This document shows, in pieces, positions 9,259-18,541 of a DNA stretch of 64,000 nucleotides. The position numbers and the translations under genes are program-made. Under the pieces are notes generated by a model. The model had not been told where the DNA came from and did not search any database. It saw nothing but the letters and a program-made list of their open reading frames with translations. Each line of letters begins with the position of its first letter. Position 1 is the stretch's first letter. Origin of the DNA: Bacillus pumilus (GTDB lineage: Bacteria > Bacillota > Bacilli > Bacillales > Bacillaceae); the NCBI RefSeq assembly GCF_024498355.1, contig NZ_CP101834.1, positions 1 through 64,000 of the forward strand. Direction: 5' to 3'.

Positions 9259-10296
9259 ATGAAAATCATTCCGAAAAAATGGCTCCTGTTTGGTATAGGG
9301 GCCATTATTTTTTTCCTGATAATTTTGTTTGTTGGAATGTTTTCAGTGCTGTCAGGTGGATTATCAAATAAACAAAACGATTTTTCCTATTCTGAAAGTG
9401 AAGGAAAGGCCAATGTGTCTCCAGAGGTTGAACGTTATAGATCACTTGTTGCTAACTATGCTAAAGAGTATGGGATACATGAACATGTGGATTTGATGCT
9501 CGCGTTAATGATGCAAGAATCAGGAGGGCGTGGGCTGGATCCAATGCAAGCAAGTGAATCGAAATGTGGAAGAATTGGTTGTATAACTAATCCTACTGAG
9601 TCTATAAAATATGGAGTCAAACATTTCAAAAGTGTATTAGAAAAAGCGAAAGGTGATATCAAATTAACACTTCAATCTTATAACTTTGGTGGTGGTTTTA
9701 TAAATTATGTTATGAAGCATGGGGGTAATTATACGAAAGAACTTGCTATAGAATTTTCAAGAATGATGTATCAAAAAGTTAAACACACAGGCAATTATTC
9801 ATGTGTAAGACCAGAGTCAGCAGCTACAGGTGCATGCTACGGAGACATAGGATATGTAGACGCTGTACTTAAATATTTTGTTGGGAATTCTACTCAAGTT
9901 GGAGAATTTAAAAATTCAACGTTAAAACTGATTATGGAAGAAGGATTGAAATATAAAGGACGGCCATATGTATTCGGTGGGTCCAATCCTATTACTGGTT
10001 TTGATTGTTCAGGATTAATGCAATGGATGTTTAATAAAGGTGGCATTTCATTACCGAGAACTGCACAACAACAATACAATGCCAGCAAAAAAATTAGTAG
10101 CAGCGAAGCGAAGCCTGGTGATTTAGTTTTCTTTGAGAAAACCTATAACGCTGGCGTACCAGTAACCCATGTAGGTATTTACTTAGGTGATAATAAATTT
10201 TACAACTCGAATGGTTCAGGTATACAATACTCAACCCTTTCGGGTTATTGGAAAGAACATTTTTATGGATTTGGAAGGATTGCTTCATTTAACTAA
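9259..10296 (+). CDS. CwlT/TrsG-like cell-wall hydrolase (lytic transglycosylase + NlpC/P60)
   Basis: This protein opens the peptidoglycan for the mating channel (VirB1 role). One membrane anchor (about 8-32) precedes a lysozyme-like transglycosylase domain (55-200), with the likely catalytic Glu87 in MMQESGG. An NlpC/P60 endopeptidase domain follows (about 220-345), with Cys250 in FDCSG and a histidine near 303 in THVGIYLG. The order matches CwlT of ICEBs1 (329 residues; here 345). Both catalytic centres look intact. The gene begins 6 bp after the VirB4-like gene. Confidence 0.9.
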   Translation: MKIIPKKWLLFGIGAIIFFLIILFVGMFSVLSGGLSNKQNDFSYSESEGKANVSPEVERYRSLVANYAKEYGIHEHVDLMLALMMQESGGRGLDPMQASESKCGRIGCITNPTESIKYGVKHFKSVLEKAKGDIKLTLQSYNFGGGFINYVMKHGGNYTKELAIEFSRMMYQKVKHTGNYSCVRPESAATGACYGDIGYVDAVLKYFVGNSTQVGEFKNSTLKLIMEEGLKYKGRPYVFGGSNPITGFDCSGLMQWMFNKGGISLPRTAQQQYNASKKISSSEAKPGDLVFFEKTYNAGVPVTHVGIYLGDNKFYNSNGSGIQYSTLSGYWKEHFYGFGRIASFN

Positions 10297-10313
10297 AAGA
10301 GGTGAACAATGAC

Positions 10314-10886
10314 TTGAAAGGGAAAAAAATTCTGTTTTTCTTGCTGGTTGCCATAAGTGTTATTTTTGTTATTAGCAACATATATTTTGGTGCAAAAAGT
10401 GACGGAATTAATTTAAATAGACAACTCAGTGAAGAAATTAAAGCGAAAGACAATGAGATTAGTCAATTGAAGAAAGAGATTAAAAATGCCAAACCAAGTG
10501 AACAAGAAAGAGAAAGAAGGAGTATCCTAGCAATTACACAACGCTTCATTGAACTCTCATATGTCCAAAGCAAAGATGGATATGAAGAAAGAAAAAAAGA
10601 AGCTGAGAAGATTATGGCGAGTGACCTATTAGAAAGGTTTTATCCATCTGATCGGTTCTATCAAGATCACGTTAGCAGCAATGTGAAAAACATAAACACG
10701 TATCTTAAAACAAAACAAAACACAGAGAATAGTATAGATGCAATCGCTGAATTTGATCATATACTTTCTGAAGAGCAAAATGGCACTACTGTAAATACGA
10801 AAATCTACGTCAATGTATCAATTAAGAAAACAAAACAGGGGTGGGTAGTTAATAATTTGAGGGATATTTACTCTCTAGAGGAATAG
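10314..10886 (+). CDS. bitopic T4SS protein, possibly VirB8/TcpC-like
   Basis: A short N-terminus is followed by one membrane segment (about 5-24), a charged coiled-coil-like stretch (35-65) and an extracellular domain of roughly 125 residues with alternating strands. This is the layout of VirB8/TcpC-type proteins, though I see no diagnostic motif. An upstream in-frame GTG (10302) is part of the AAAGAGGTGA ribosome site, so the TTG at 10314 is the better start. It lies between the hydrolase and another membrane protein in the T4SS operon. Confidence 0.55.
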   Translation: MKGKKILFFLLVAISVIFVISNIYFGAKSDGINLNRQLSEEIKAKDNEISQLKKEIKNAKPSEQERERRSILAITQRFIELSYVQSKDGYEERKKEAEKIMASDLLERFYPSDRFYQDHVSSNVKNINTYLKTKQNTENSIDAIAEFDHILSEEQNGTTVNTKIYVNVSIKKTKQGWVVNNLRDIYSLEE

Positions 10887-10907
10887 ATCAAAATTGGAGG
10901 GAAAAAG

Positions 10908-11804
10908 TTGTTTAAGAAATTGAAATCAAGTGATTCATTTAAATTAAACACAAAAAAATCAAATGTTTACTACTCTATTATGCTATTCATTTTCGTGGGT
11001 CTAGCATTTTTTTTTGTCTCAAAACCACTTCTGGGTGAGGATGATCCAATTTTAAATACTACACTAAAAACTGATATCTCAATGAGATCTATGGACACCG
11101 TTTCGATTGAAAATTGGGAGTATGATTCAAAACAAAATTCGATGCGTGTTCAATTAAATTTTAAGCAGGTGAATAACACTTTAATGGATGATATTACTTT
11201 TGAAGCTGTTGAAAAAATTAATCCAGCAAAGTTATTACCCGTTAAAGTAGTGTATAAAGAAACTGAAAACTATATTATTGAAATCAACCATGTTAGTCCA
11301 GATTTTAAAGTTGTAGCATTAGATGTTGTTAACAATTCAGTTGAAGATAGCGATTATGAGATAGACATTAATCAATTTGAAAACAGAGAAGAAACTGATC
11401 AAGAAAATGCAAAAGAGTCCTCTAAATCAATTGAAGTAACATTGTATGCTGATCAAAGAAAAGTGAAGAAGAGCGCCATCAAAAATAAAAATAAAACCGA
11501 ATTTGCTCTAGAAATAATTGATGCAGAACAAGAAAAAATAACAGGGAAAATCAAAGAGATAGATGCAGCATACTTAGCTCTAAAAGATGAAGAAAAAATG
11601 TTGCAGCGAAAAATAAGGGACATTTCAAATGAGATGAAATATCTGGTTGATCAAGAAAAAGAAGAAGCACAATCGAACATTTCGTCAATGAAAGATGAAA
11701 TTAAAAATATAAGCGATAAAGAATTTTTGTTAGAGTCAGACAAGAAAATATTGATCGAAAAAATCGAGAAATTAGAATTGAAAAAAACCGATATTAACAA
11801 ATAA
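10908..11804 (+). CDS. membrane protein with long C-terminal coiled coil, end of T4SS operon
   Basis: This 298-residue protein has a basic N-terminus, one membrane segment (about 23-45), a beta-rich extracytoplasmic part (60-150) and a long charged helical region (185-298) with clear heptads. The TTG start follows an AATTGGAGGGAAA site. It is the last gene before the presumed oriT. The layout suggests a structural or adhesion role at the mating junction. The family is not recognised. Confidence 0.6.
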   Translation: MFKKLKSSDSFKLNTKKSNVYYSIMLFIFVGLAFFFVSKPLLGEDDPILNTTLKTDISMRSMDTVSIENWEYDSKQNSMRVQLNFKQVNNTLMDDITFEAVEKINPAKLLPVKVVYKETENYIIEINHVSPDFKVVALDVVNNSVEDSDYEIDINQFENREETDQENAKESSKSIEVTLYADQRKVKKSAIKNKNKTEFALEIIDAEQEKITGKIKEIDAAYLALKDEEKMLQRKIRDISNEMKYLVDQEKEEAQSNISSMKDEIKNISDKEFLLESDKKILIEKIEKLELKKTDINK

Positions 11805-11810
11805 AAGAGC

Positions 11811-11935
11811 AGTGATTGAGAAGTGGTGTGGGTTTTTGATTAAAAATATATAAGTGATTAGTAAGTGGTCAAGGTAGTGATTAGTAACTGATTAAGCAAA
11901 TTATTGAAGAAAAACGGTAGTGATCGACAAGTGGT
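11811..11935 (+). repeat. four 17-bp iterons of the presumed oriT
   Basis: Copies of AGTGATTNNNAAGTGGT lie at 11811, 11853, 11876 and 11919; the third is degenerate at its 3' end. Start-to-start spacing is 42, 23 and 43 bp, close to 4, 2 and 4 helical turns, so all copies lie on one face of the DNA. They precede a ribbon-helix-helix gene, whose product is the likely binder. Confidence 0.75.
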
Positions 11936-12055
11936 GACAACCTTCTTCATGGGTACTTCGTTTTGCTAGGCACTGCCTAGCTCCACACCTCCGGTGGGGA
12001 CAAAAACCCCTTATGCTCTTACTCACTAGCCCTTTCTATGAAAGTGGAGATGGTA
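11936..12055 (+). other. probable oriT nic region
   Basis: This non-coding stretch lies between the iterons and the accessory/relaxase genes. It contains a perfect 8-1-8 palindrome, GCTAGGCACTGCCTAGC (11965-11981), and a small hairpin CACCTCCGGTG (11986-11996). A C/A-rich unpaired tract (around 11999-12012) follows. Inverted repeats beside a relaxase gene are typical of oriT. The exact nick site and the strand cut cannot be read from the sequence. Confidence 0.6.
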
Positions 12056-12059
12056 AAAA

Positions 12060-12323
12060 ATGAAAGGTGAAATAAAAATTCGAGGATTGGAACCGATTCT
12101 TGTAAAACAAATTGACCTTATAGCAAAAGAAAAAGGACTATCAAGAAATGAATTTTTAAGGCGACATATAGAGAGTTTTCTTTTATTTAGGCATGAAAGT
12201 AAACAGCTGGAGGAAACAAAGGAAATTGTGAGGAAAAACATAATTGTTATGGAGAAAATGACTGATGTAACAGATGAGTTGCGAAACCTCTTAAAGGTAT
12301 TAATAGGTGAGGATGATGACTGA
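12060..12323 (+). CDS. ribbon-helix-helix relaxosome accessory protein
   Basis: This 87-residue protein begins with a beta-strand motif KIRGLEP, a first helix and then GLSRNEFLRRHIE, the typical RHH/CopG pattern. The C-terminal half is a charged helix suited to oligomerisation or relaxase contact. It lies directly downstream of the oriT iterons and overlaps the relaxase gene, so it is very probably the auxiliary protein that binds the iterons and recruits the relaxase. Confidence 0.75.
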   Translation: MKGEIKIRGLEPILVKQIDLIAKEKGLSRNEFLRRHIESFLLFRHESKQLEETKEIVRKNIIVMEKMTDVTDELRNLLKVLIGEDDD

Positions 12324-13479
12324 TACATCTCCAGGAGTCGTTATTGTTTCTAAGTTTGTAACCTCCTCAAAAGACGCGTTCAAAAACTATGTGAATTACA
12401 TCGATAGAGACGAGGCAAAGAGTAATAATAAACAAGTGAACGAAAAAATGTTTTCTATGTATCAAGACTATATGGGTGATGCTGAAAAAACATCGTCACT
12501 GTTTACAAATCACATTGATTCCCTTTCAAAAAATGAATCTAAACAGATAAAAAAACTATTTGAAGAAGCTCAAAAAAATAAGAGTATTATGTGGCAAGAT
12601 GTAATATCATTTGATTCAAATTGGTTAGAAAAACAAGGCATTATTAATCAAAACAGTAACATGATTGATGAGCGAAAAATAAAGGAGGCTACTAGAAAAG
12701 CAGTAAACGCAATGCTGAAAAAAGAAGGTTTAGATAAGAGTGCGATATGGTCAGCTGCAATTCATTACAATACTGATAATATCCATGTACATGTTGCAAC
12801 TGTTGAGCCAACGCCAACACGCGAAAGAGGTAAAAGAAAACCACTTAGTATTGCAGCCATGAAGTCTAGTGTCATTAATGAACTGTTAGACAGAGATAGC
12901 CAAAGGAAATTATTGAACGATTTGGTTCGAAAACAAATTGTGAATGGCAAAAAGAAAAATAATACTTTGGCATGGCGAAATAAAGAGATGAAACCACTAT
13001 TCATGTTTATTTATAATCATTTGCCTGAAGACAAAAGACATTGGCAATACAACTATAATACTCTAAAACCATTAAGGCCTTATATAGATGAACTGAGTAA
13101 AAAGTATATTGAGAAACACCACAAAGAAGAATTTGACCTGTTCAACAAAGAATTAAACGAAGAAGTTGATCAATTAAAAGCTGCTTATGGTACTGGCAAA
13201 AATGCCAAATATGAAGAATATAGAGAAAACAAAATAAATGACCTTTATACAAGAATGGGTAACTCCTTTTTAAAGGAAATGAAAGAGTATGACAAACAAC
13301 AAGAAAGAATCAAAAAAAATGTCATGCCGAATAAAAACAAAAATCTACGTTCGGAATATAGGATGCAATTTGCTTTGAAAAAAGTCGAACGTGCTTTTCG
13401 TAATGAATATGAAGACTGGAAAAATCAAAGGCACTATGAAAAACTTCAACAACAAATTGAGTACGGTATGGAGAGATGA
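12307..13479 (+). CDS. MobP2-type conjugative relaxase
   Basis: This enzyme nicks oriT and stays linked to the transferred strand. The three-histidine metal motif is visible as HYNTDNIHVHVA (about residues 152-163). A candidate catalytic Tyr lies in the N-terminal KNYVNYIDRDEA segment (about 25-35). The remainder (220-390) is basic and helical. Size (390) and motif spacing suit MobP2 relaxases of Firmicutes. The GTG at 12307 and ATGs at 12313 and 12316 all lie inside or just after an AGGTGAGG site; the true start is probably one of the ATGs. Confidence 0.85.
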   Translation: MRMMTDTSPGVVIVSKFVTSSKDAFKNYVNYIDRDEAKSNNKQVNEKMFSMYQDYMGDAEKTSSLFTNHIDSLSKNESKQIKKLFEEAQKNKSIMWQDVISFDSNWLEKQGIINQNSNMIDERKIKEATRKAVNAMLKKEGLDKSAIWSAAIHYNTDNIHVHVATVEPTPTRERGKRKPLSIAAMKSSVINELLDRDSQRKLLNDLVRKQIVNGKKKNNTLAWRNKEMKPLFMFIYNHLPEDKRHWQYNYNTLKPLRPYIDELSKKYIEKHHKEEFDLFNKELNEEVDQLKAAYGTGKNAKYEEYRENKINDLYTRMGNSFLKEMKEYDKQQERIKKNVMPNKNKNLRSEYRMQFALKKVERAFRNEYEDWKNQRHYEKLQQQIEYGMER

Positions 13480-13892
13480 TATGGATGTTTGTTCGTAGAC
13501 AATTGGTAATGAAAGAGGATGTTGATGATTACATTCGTGAGGTTATGGATGAGAACAAGATTAAAAGTTATCGAGATGCTATTGGTCTGATTTGTGCCGA
13601 GCATGAGAAATTAAAAGGAACCGAATGGTCTATTTCATATGTAACAAAAGAAGTAATTCAGGCCCTATCTGTTACTCTAAACAGTGAGTTAAATAAAATC
13701 AAATTGGGCGTGAATAGTGCAGATAAGAATACTCAAATTCTTCTAGAAATTATGAATGGGATCATGTACGCCCAAGAGATACCAGACATTGTAACAACGG
13801 ATGATATTGAAACCGATGGATTTAAAACTGCTTCACAAAAAGTAACTAAAAGAATTACAGATATGCGCCAGAATAAACTGAATAAACAATGA
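13476..13892 (+). CDS. hypothetical protein coupled to the relaxase
   Basis: This 138-residue, mostly helical soluble protein overlaps the relaxase stop by 4 bp. An internal ATG (residue 12) would give a 127-residue form. No membrane segment or known motif is present. Being translationally coupled to the relaxase, it is likely a relaxosome or mobilisation accessory protein, but I do not recognise the family. Confidence 0.6.
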   Translation: MIWMFVRRQLVMKEDVDDYIREVMDENKIKSYRDAIGLICAEHEKLKGTEWSISYVTKEVIQALSVTLNSELNKIKLGVNSADKNTQILLEIMNGIMYAQEIPDIVTTDDIETDGFKTASQKVTKRITDMRQNKLNKQ

Positions 13893-13911
13893 AGGGGGGT
13901 GAAGATGAAGT

Positions 13912-14211
13912 ATGGAATCGAGAAATGAAAATCAAAAGATATTATGCCTATTCTCAGCTGATGTAGAATTGGGATTGATTAAAGAAGTGGGCGATAATGA
14001 TTTGATAGTTGAAATTGATAATCGTACGTATGTGATTAATTTAACTCCTGAAGAACATATGCAAATTTTAACTCACATATCAAATCAAGAAAATTTATTA
14101 GCTCCAGTCAATACAAGAACCGGTGAATTAGTGCTACTGAACACACTGGAAGATGATTATGGTTTAGATAAACTAATAATGAAGAAAGACGAGGTGAAAA
14201 CAAATATATAA
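13912..14211 (+). CDS. small hypothetical protein upstream of the ArdC-like gene
   Basis: This 99-residue acidic protein has a beta-rich N-terminal half. It has a strong GGGGGGTGAAG site upstream of the ATG. It is embedded between the relaxase-linked gene and the ArdC-like polyvalent gene in one transcript. The function is not recognised. Confidence 0.6.
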   Translation: MESRNENQKILCLFSADVELGLIKEVGDNDLIVEIDNRTYVINLTPEEHMQILTHISNQENLLAPVNTRTGELVLLNTLEDDYGLDKLIMKKDEVKTNI

Positions 14212-14221
14212 CGAGGCAGAG

Positions 14222-16297
14222 TTGAAGATATTTAGTGACCAGTTCAATCAGTTAATAATTGATTATTTCTCTTCAAGTGAATCATTTAAGAAATACCTAG
14301 ACTTTAAAGCTAAAATGTTTAGGTTTACGCCATTCAACACAGAATTAATTAAATCACAACTAAGAGATGCTACAAATGTGGGTAGCATTAATCATTGGAA
14401 AAAGTTAGGGTTTGATATTAAGAAAGAGAGAATGAAGGAGGGTGCAACCATAATTGTGCCTCAATTGGAAGATGATCAATATGAATATAAGAAAGACAGC
14501 TGGCGAGCATTAAGCAACGCAACAGAAAAAGAATTAAGATTGATAAAAGACGGCCTTTTAAAAACAAAAAAAGGCCGTCTTTCATTTATTCCTGGTGTTG
14601 TTTATGACATCGAACAAACAAATGCATCTACAAAGGAAATAAAAAAGTTTAGAGAAGCGTCTTCTCCTTCCTTGAAAAAAAATATTGATATAACCCTAAA
14701 AAAATCTGTTGAAAAAATTGCTGAACTCAATGGAATTGAGGGACCTTTTGATGAATCAAAACAATATGACTTAATCAATAAAATAGCGAGTAAAGCTATC
14801 GAAAATAGTAAGGAGTATAAACTATACAACAATGAAGAAAAAACATTTATTTCTGATGTTGTTTCTTATTCGACCTGTCAGGCTCTTGGATTAGAAATGG
14901 GTAAAGAAGGTTTTCAGCAGCTTGATCAGTTTAGAAAGAACAAAAATCCTGAAGATGTTAAAAATGTTCTTAGTCATATTCATGAGACATCTTTGAAGTT
15001 AATTAATTCTATAAACAGTTATCAAAAGCAACTGAACAATTCCAAAACTAGAGATAATGGAGATGTGAGAATGAAAAAGACAGTAGCAGAAAACAAAAAA
15101 GAAGCAAAAAAGAATAAAGATTTTGTTTTTATTGAATACAGGGACGATAAACTTGTAGTTGAAGAAGCTACCTTATCCGCGGTGAAGAAGGATCTTGATT
15201 ATAATAAAAGTAAGAGCCTTTCACCCAAATTAATTAAAGAATATAACGAAAAATTTTCCGGCAAAAAGCTGCTTTTATCTACCAAAGAATTAAAGGCACC
15301 TCATCTTTTAATTGCAAGCTCTGAAAATGATTCATTAAAACCTTTAGAATTTTTACCTTTTGAGCAAGGGAATGAAGTTATTTCAGACTTAATTGAACAA
15401 AGAAAAGGTAGCGCAGGTTATGATCGAACAAAATATCATCTTGTATATCAAAAGAATGGTGAACTAAACATCCAGCATGGAAATACAATTGACATTGGTG
15501 ATGGTCTTTATGATTCCATTTATGAACAATTGAAAGAGGAAAAAAAGCTGCCAAAGGAAATAGAAAAGGCGTTAGTCAATTCGAATTCGCAAGGAAAAGA
15601 AAGTGAACATTTCAAACAGAACTTCAAAAAAGAAGTAGAAGCAGAAATTCTATCAAGTGAAGATATTGAAATCAGTGATCCGAAGGTTTTAAAACGACAA
15701 AATGGTGGTTATTTTATTGGAACTGAAAAAACATATCCGAATGGAAAAACAGAAATTCAAGAGAGGATTACCGGTTATTTTAGCAGAAAAGAAGACGCAG
15801 AAAATTTGTTGGAGTCCCTTAATAATCATGACAAAGAAAATCATGCTGCAATTGAGAGAGAAGATCCAGTAATTGAACAGGAAGAAAAAAAGTCTGGTTT
15901 ATTAAAAGGAATGATGAAAAATTTGTTAGCGCGGGAATCTGACTCTTCTCGCTCAAATATCAATAAAAGCCAAGCTGAGTTCAAAAAAGTGTACAAGGAA
16001 GAAGTTAAAACGGTTATTTATTCTGAAAGTAGGGACCAACAAGTTAAAGACGAAGAAAGAGACAAGAGACGAGCTGAAATACGTAAATTTGAACAGAAAC
16101 ATCCTTATGAAGAAGTCTATAAGCTGAAGAAGGCAGTCTTAAATGAATTGAAACAAGAAGAAATGCCGGAGTTTGCAAAAGAAAGATTGAAACTTTTAGA
16201 AGCAGCATTAGATAAGGAAAAAAATGAATACGTTAAGGAGCAATCCAAAGGTAAAGACAAAGGTTTAAAGCCTGCTGCTAATGAAGTAGAAAGGTAA
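14222..16297 (+). CDS. polyvalent protein with ArdC-like N-terminal domain
   Basis: Residues 1-140 resemble the ArdC N-terminal ssDNA-binding domain: 'FTPFNTELIKSQ', 'W..LGFDIK...KEGATIIVPQ' and 'PGVVYDIEQTN' occur in the expected order. The following helical part (150-260) resembles the ArdC peptidase-like region, but no HExxH is visible, so protease activity is doubtful. Residues about 380-460 look like a large-polyvalent-protein domain ('YHLVYQKNGELNIQHG...IDIGDGLYDSI'). The C-terminus is long and charged. Such proteins can travel with transferred DNA and counter restriction. A TTG start is used. A perfect 14-bp inverted repeat lies inside the gene (14545-14581). Confidence 0.65.
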   Translation: MKIFSDQFNQLIIDYFSSSESFKKYLDFKAKMFRFTPFNTELIKSQLRDATNVGSINHWKKLGFDIKKERMKEGATIIVPQLEDDQYEYKKDSWRALSNATEKELRLIKDGLLKTKKGRLSFIPGVVYDIEQTNASTKEIKKFREASSPSLKKNIDITLKKSVEKIAELNGIEGPFDESKQYDLINKIASKAIENSKEYKLYNNEEKTFISDVVSYSTCQALGLEMGKEGFQQLDQFRKNKNPEDVKNVLSHIHETSLKLINSINSYQKQLNNSKTRDNGDVRMKKTVAENKKEAKKNKDFVFIEYRDDKLVVEEATLSAVKKDLDYNKSKSLSPKLIKEYNEKFSGKKLLLSTKELKAPHLLIASSENDSLKPLEFLPFEQGNEVISDLIEQRKGSAGYDRTKYHLVYQKNGELNIQHGNTIDIGDGLYDSIYEQLKEEKKLPKEIEKALVNSNSQGKESEHFKQNFKKEVEAEILSSEDIEISDPKVLKRQNGGYFIGTEKTYPNGKTEIQERITGYFSRKEDAENLLESLNNHDKENHAAIEREDPVIEQEEKKSGLLKGMMKNLLARESDSSRSNINKSQAEFKKVYKEEVKTVIYSESRDQQVKDEERDKRRAEIRKFEQKHPYEEVYKLKKAVLNELKQEEMPEFAKERLKLLEAALDKEKNEYVKEQSKGKDKGLKPAANEVER

Positions 16298-16326
16298 AAA
16301 GGGAAGCGTAATACGCTTTCCTTTTT
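16296..16326 (+). terminator. rho-independent terminator after the ArdC-like gene
   Basis: A 13-bp stem (AAAAAGGGAAGCG with CGCTTTCCTTTTT) has a 5-nt loop and ends in T5. It separates the relaxosome/ArdC genes from topB. Confidence 0.8.
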
Positions 16327-16349
16327 ATGTTTTAAAGGAGGATGAAATC

Positions 16350-18506
16350 ATGACATCTAAAATTGTGATTCTAGCAGAAAAGCCATCACAAGCAGAAGAT
16401 TTTGCGAAAGTATTTACTTCATATCAAAAAAAGCAAGGATATATTGAAGTAACTGATAACGATTTTTTTGGTGGTGAAGTATTGATCACATGGGCAGTGG
16501 GCCATCTTCTAGAATTAAAAGATCCTGCTCATTACAGGAGTGATTGGGGAAAAGCCTGGACACTCGAAAGCCTCCCTATCATGCCAAAAAATATTGAGTT
16601 TGAAGTTCAGCCTGAAAGAAGAAAACAGTTCAATATTGTAAAGCGATTACTAAGAAGCGCAACTGAAATAATTATTGGCACTGATACCGGACGCGAGGGA
16701 GAGAATATAGCATGGTCCATTATTCATCATGCCGGGGTTTCAGGAAAGTCAATTAAACGACTATGGTTCAATTCTTTACAAAAAAAAGAGTTGGTCAGAG
16801 CGTTTAAAGCCTTAGATCCTGGAGATAGGAGGTATCCACTTTATAAAGAGGCTCAAACTAGGCAAATTGCTGATTGGCTAGTTGGGCTAAATGCTACAAG
16901 GTTATATACATTGATTTTGAAACAAAAGGGTATACACGGTGTTTATTCAGTTGGGAGGGTTCAAACACCGACATTATTTTTAGTTTATCAGAGGGAACAA
17001 GATATTAAAAACTTCAAAGAGAAGCCTTATTTCGAGTTATGTGGTACAGCAATTAAAGGTAAAGATGTATTTAACATAAAAGTAAAAGAAAGATTTGAAG
17101 ACAAAGCCATGATCCAATCAGTCTGTTCAAAATATAATCTGAAGAAAGAAAATGAAGGTGTAGTTACTTTTTGTGAGACTGAAGAGAAGAATACTACTGC
17201 ACCTAGTTTATTTTCATTGAGTGGCATACAAGAGTATGCCAATAAAAAGTGGAAGTACAGCCCGATAGAAGTAAAAGACATTGTGCAAGTATTGTATGAG
17301 AAACACAAAATTTTGAGTTATCCAAGAACTGATTGCTCATTTATAACAGAGCACGAATTTCAATATTTAAAAGATAATATTGCTGCTTATCAAAAAATTA
17401 TAGGTGACAGTCAAACATTAACTAATTTACAACCCAGAAATAAATATGTAAATACAACAAAAGTTAAAGATCATTATGCGATTGTGCCAACTGAAAACAT
17501 ACCTGATCAAGAAATGATGGGCATGTTAAATCAAAAAGAAAAGAATATATACGATGCTGTATTAAGGAGAACAATTGGCATGTTTGCAGCCGATCATCTT
17601 TATGAAGAAACACAAGTCGTTGTAGATGTTAATGGACTAAATTCATTTGAAACTTCAGGTAAGGTTGTGAAGTTAGAAGGATGGAAAGCCTTATATGATG
17701 ATGCTGAATCTGACCCCAAAAAAGAATATCAAACTTTACCAAGCTTGAATGTTGGGGATATTTTGAAAGTTAGTGTCTTTGTTAAGGAAGGATTGACAAA
17801 GCCGCCGAAATTGTTAACCCAGGGCCAGCTTATAAATAGAATGACCAATATTGGACGGTATGTTGAAGATGAAAACCATAAAAAGATTCTAAATTCAGTA
17901 GAAGGAATAGGAACAGAAGCAACCCGCGCCAACATTTTAGCCGATCTTGTAAATAAAAAGAAATTAAAGATAGAGAAAAACAGAGTGAATTTGACCCCCC
18001 AAGGGTTGATTCTTTGTGAAGCTATCCAGAATAGTCTTGAATTACTTTCTAAACCTGAAATGACTGCTAAATGGGAAAAGTATTTGCTTACAATAGGGCA
18101 GGGTAAAGGAAAACAAAGTGTATTTATAAACAATGTTGAAAAGTTCATAGAACACATGCTGGAAGTGGTGCCAGCTAAACTGATGAACCATGATTTTTCG
18201 ATTCCTACGAATGAAGTTAATTCCGTAAATCAAAAAGGTGAAAAAATCGTTAAATGTCCATTATGCAAATCGGGAGATATAAGAGACGTTGGAAAATTGT
18301 ACGGTTGTTCTAATTATCAAAACGGTTGCAAATGCTCATTTCCAAAAGAATTTGCAGGGAAAAAGTTAAGTCAAAACATGGTGAAATCTTTAGCGACAAA
18401 AGGGGAAACGAGTAAGTTGAAAGGTTTTGTATCAAAGAAAAAGAAAAACAAATTTGAAGCAAAGCTAATCTTTAAAGAAAACAAGATTCAATTTAGTTTT
18501 GATTAA
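16350..18506 (+). CDS. topB: DNA topoisomerase III (conjugative plasmid type)
   Basis: This type IA topoisomerase passes single strands to resolve plasmid DNA during transfer or replication. The TOPRIM domain is intact, with LAEKPSQAEDF at the N-terminus and DTGREGENIAW near residue 112. The catalytic tyrosine is in ILSYPRTDCSF near residue 324. GVYSVGRVQTPT lies near 193. A C-terminal zinc ribbon (CPLC ... CSNYQNGC, about 635-660) is present. At 718 residues it is the usual length. TopB genes are standard cargo of pSK41 and pLS20-like plasmids. The ATG has a strong AAAGGAGGATG site. Confidence 0.92.
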   Translation: MTSKIVILAEKPSQAEDFAKVFTSYQKKQGYIEVTDNDFFGGEVLITWAVGHLLELKDPAHYRSDWGKAWTLESLPIMPKNIEFEVQPERRKQFNIVKRLLRSATEIIIGTDTGREGENIAWSIIHHAGVSGKSIKRLWFNSLQKKELVRAFKALDPGDRRYPLYKEAQTRQIADWLVGLNATRLYTLILKQKGIHGVYSVGRVQTPTLFLVYQREQDIKNFKEKPYFELCGTAIKGKDVFNIKVKERFEDKAMIQSVCSKYNLKKENEGVVTFCETEEKNTTAPSLFSLSGIQEYANKKWKYSPIEVKDIVQVLYEKHKILSYPRTDCSFITEHEFQYLKDNIAAYQKIIGDSQTLTNLQPRNKYVNTTKVKDHYAIVPTENIPDQEMMGMLNQKEKNIYDAVLRRTIGMFAADHLYEETQVVVDVNGLNSFETSGKVVKLEGWKALYDDAESDPKKEYQTLPSLNVGDILKVSVFVKEGLTKPPKLLTQGQLINRMTNIGRYVEDENHKKILNSVEGIGTEATRANILADLVNKKKLKIEKNRVNLTPQGLILCEAIQNSLELLSKPEMTAKWEKYLLTIGQGKGKQSVFINNVEKFIEHMLEVVPAKLMNHDFSIPTNEVNSVNQKGEKIVKCPLCKSGDIRDVGKLYGCSNYQNGCKCSFPKEFAGKKLSQNMVKSLATKGETSKLKGFVSKKKKNKFEAKLIFKENKIQFSFD

Positions 18507-18541
18507 CAATAGGAACCTATTTTAATTTAGGGGGAGTATCG

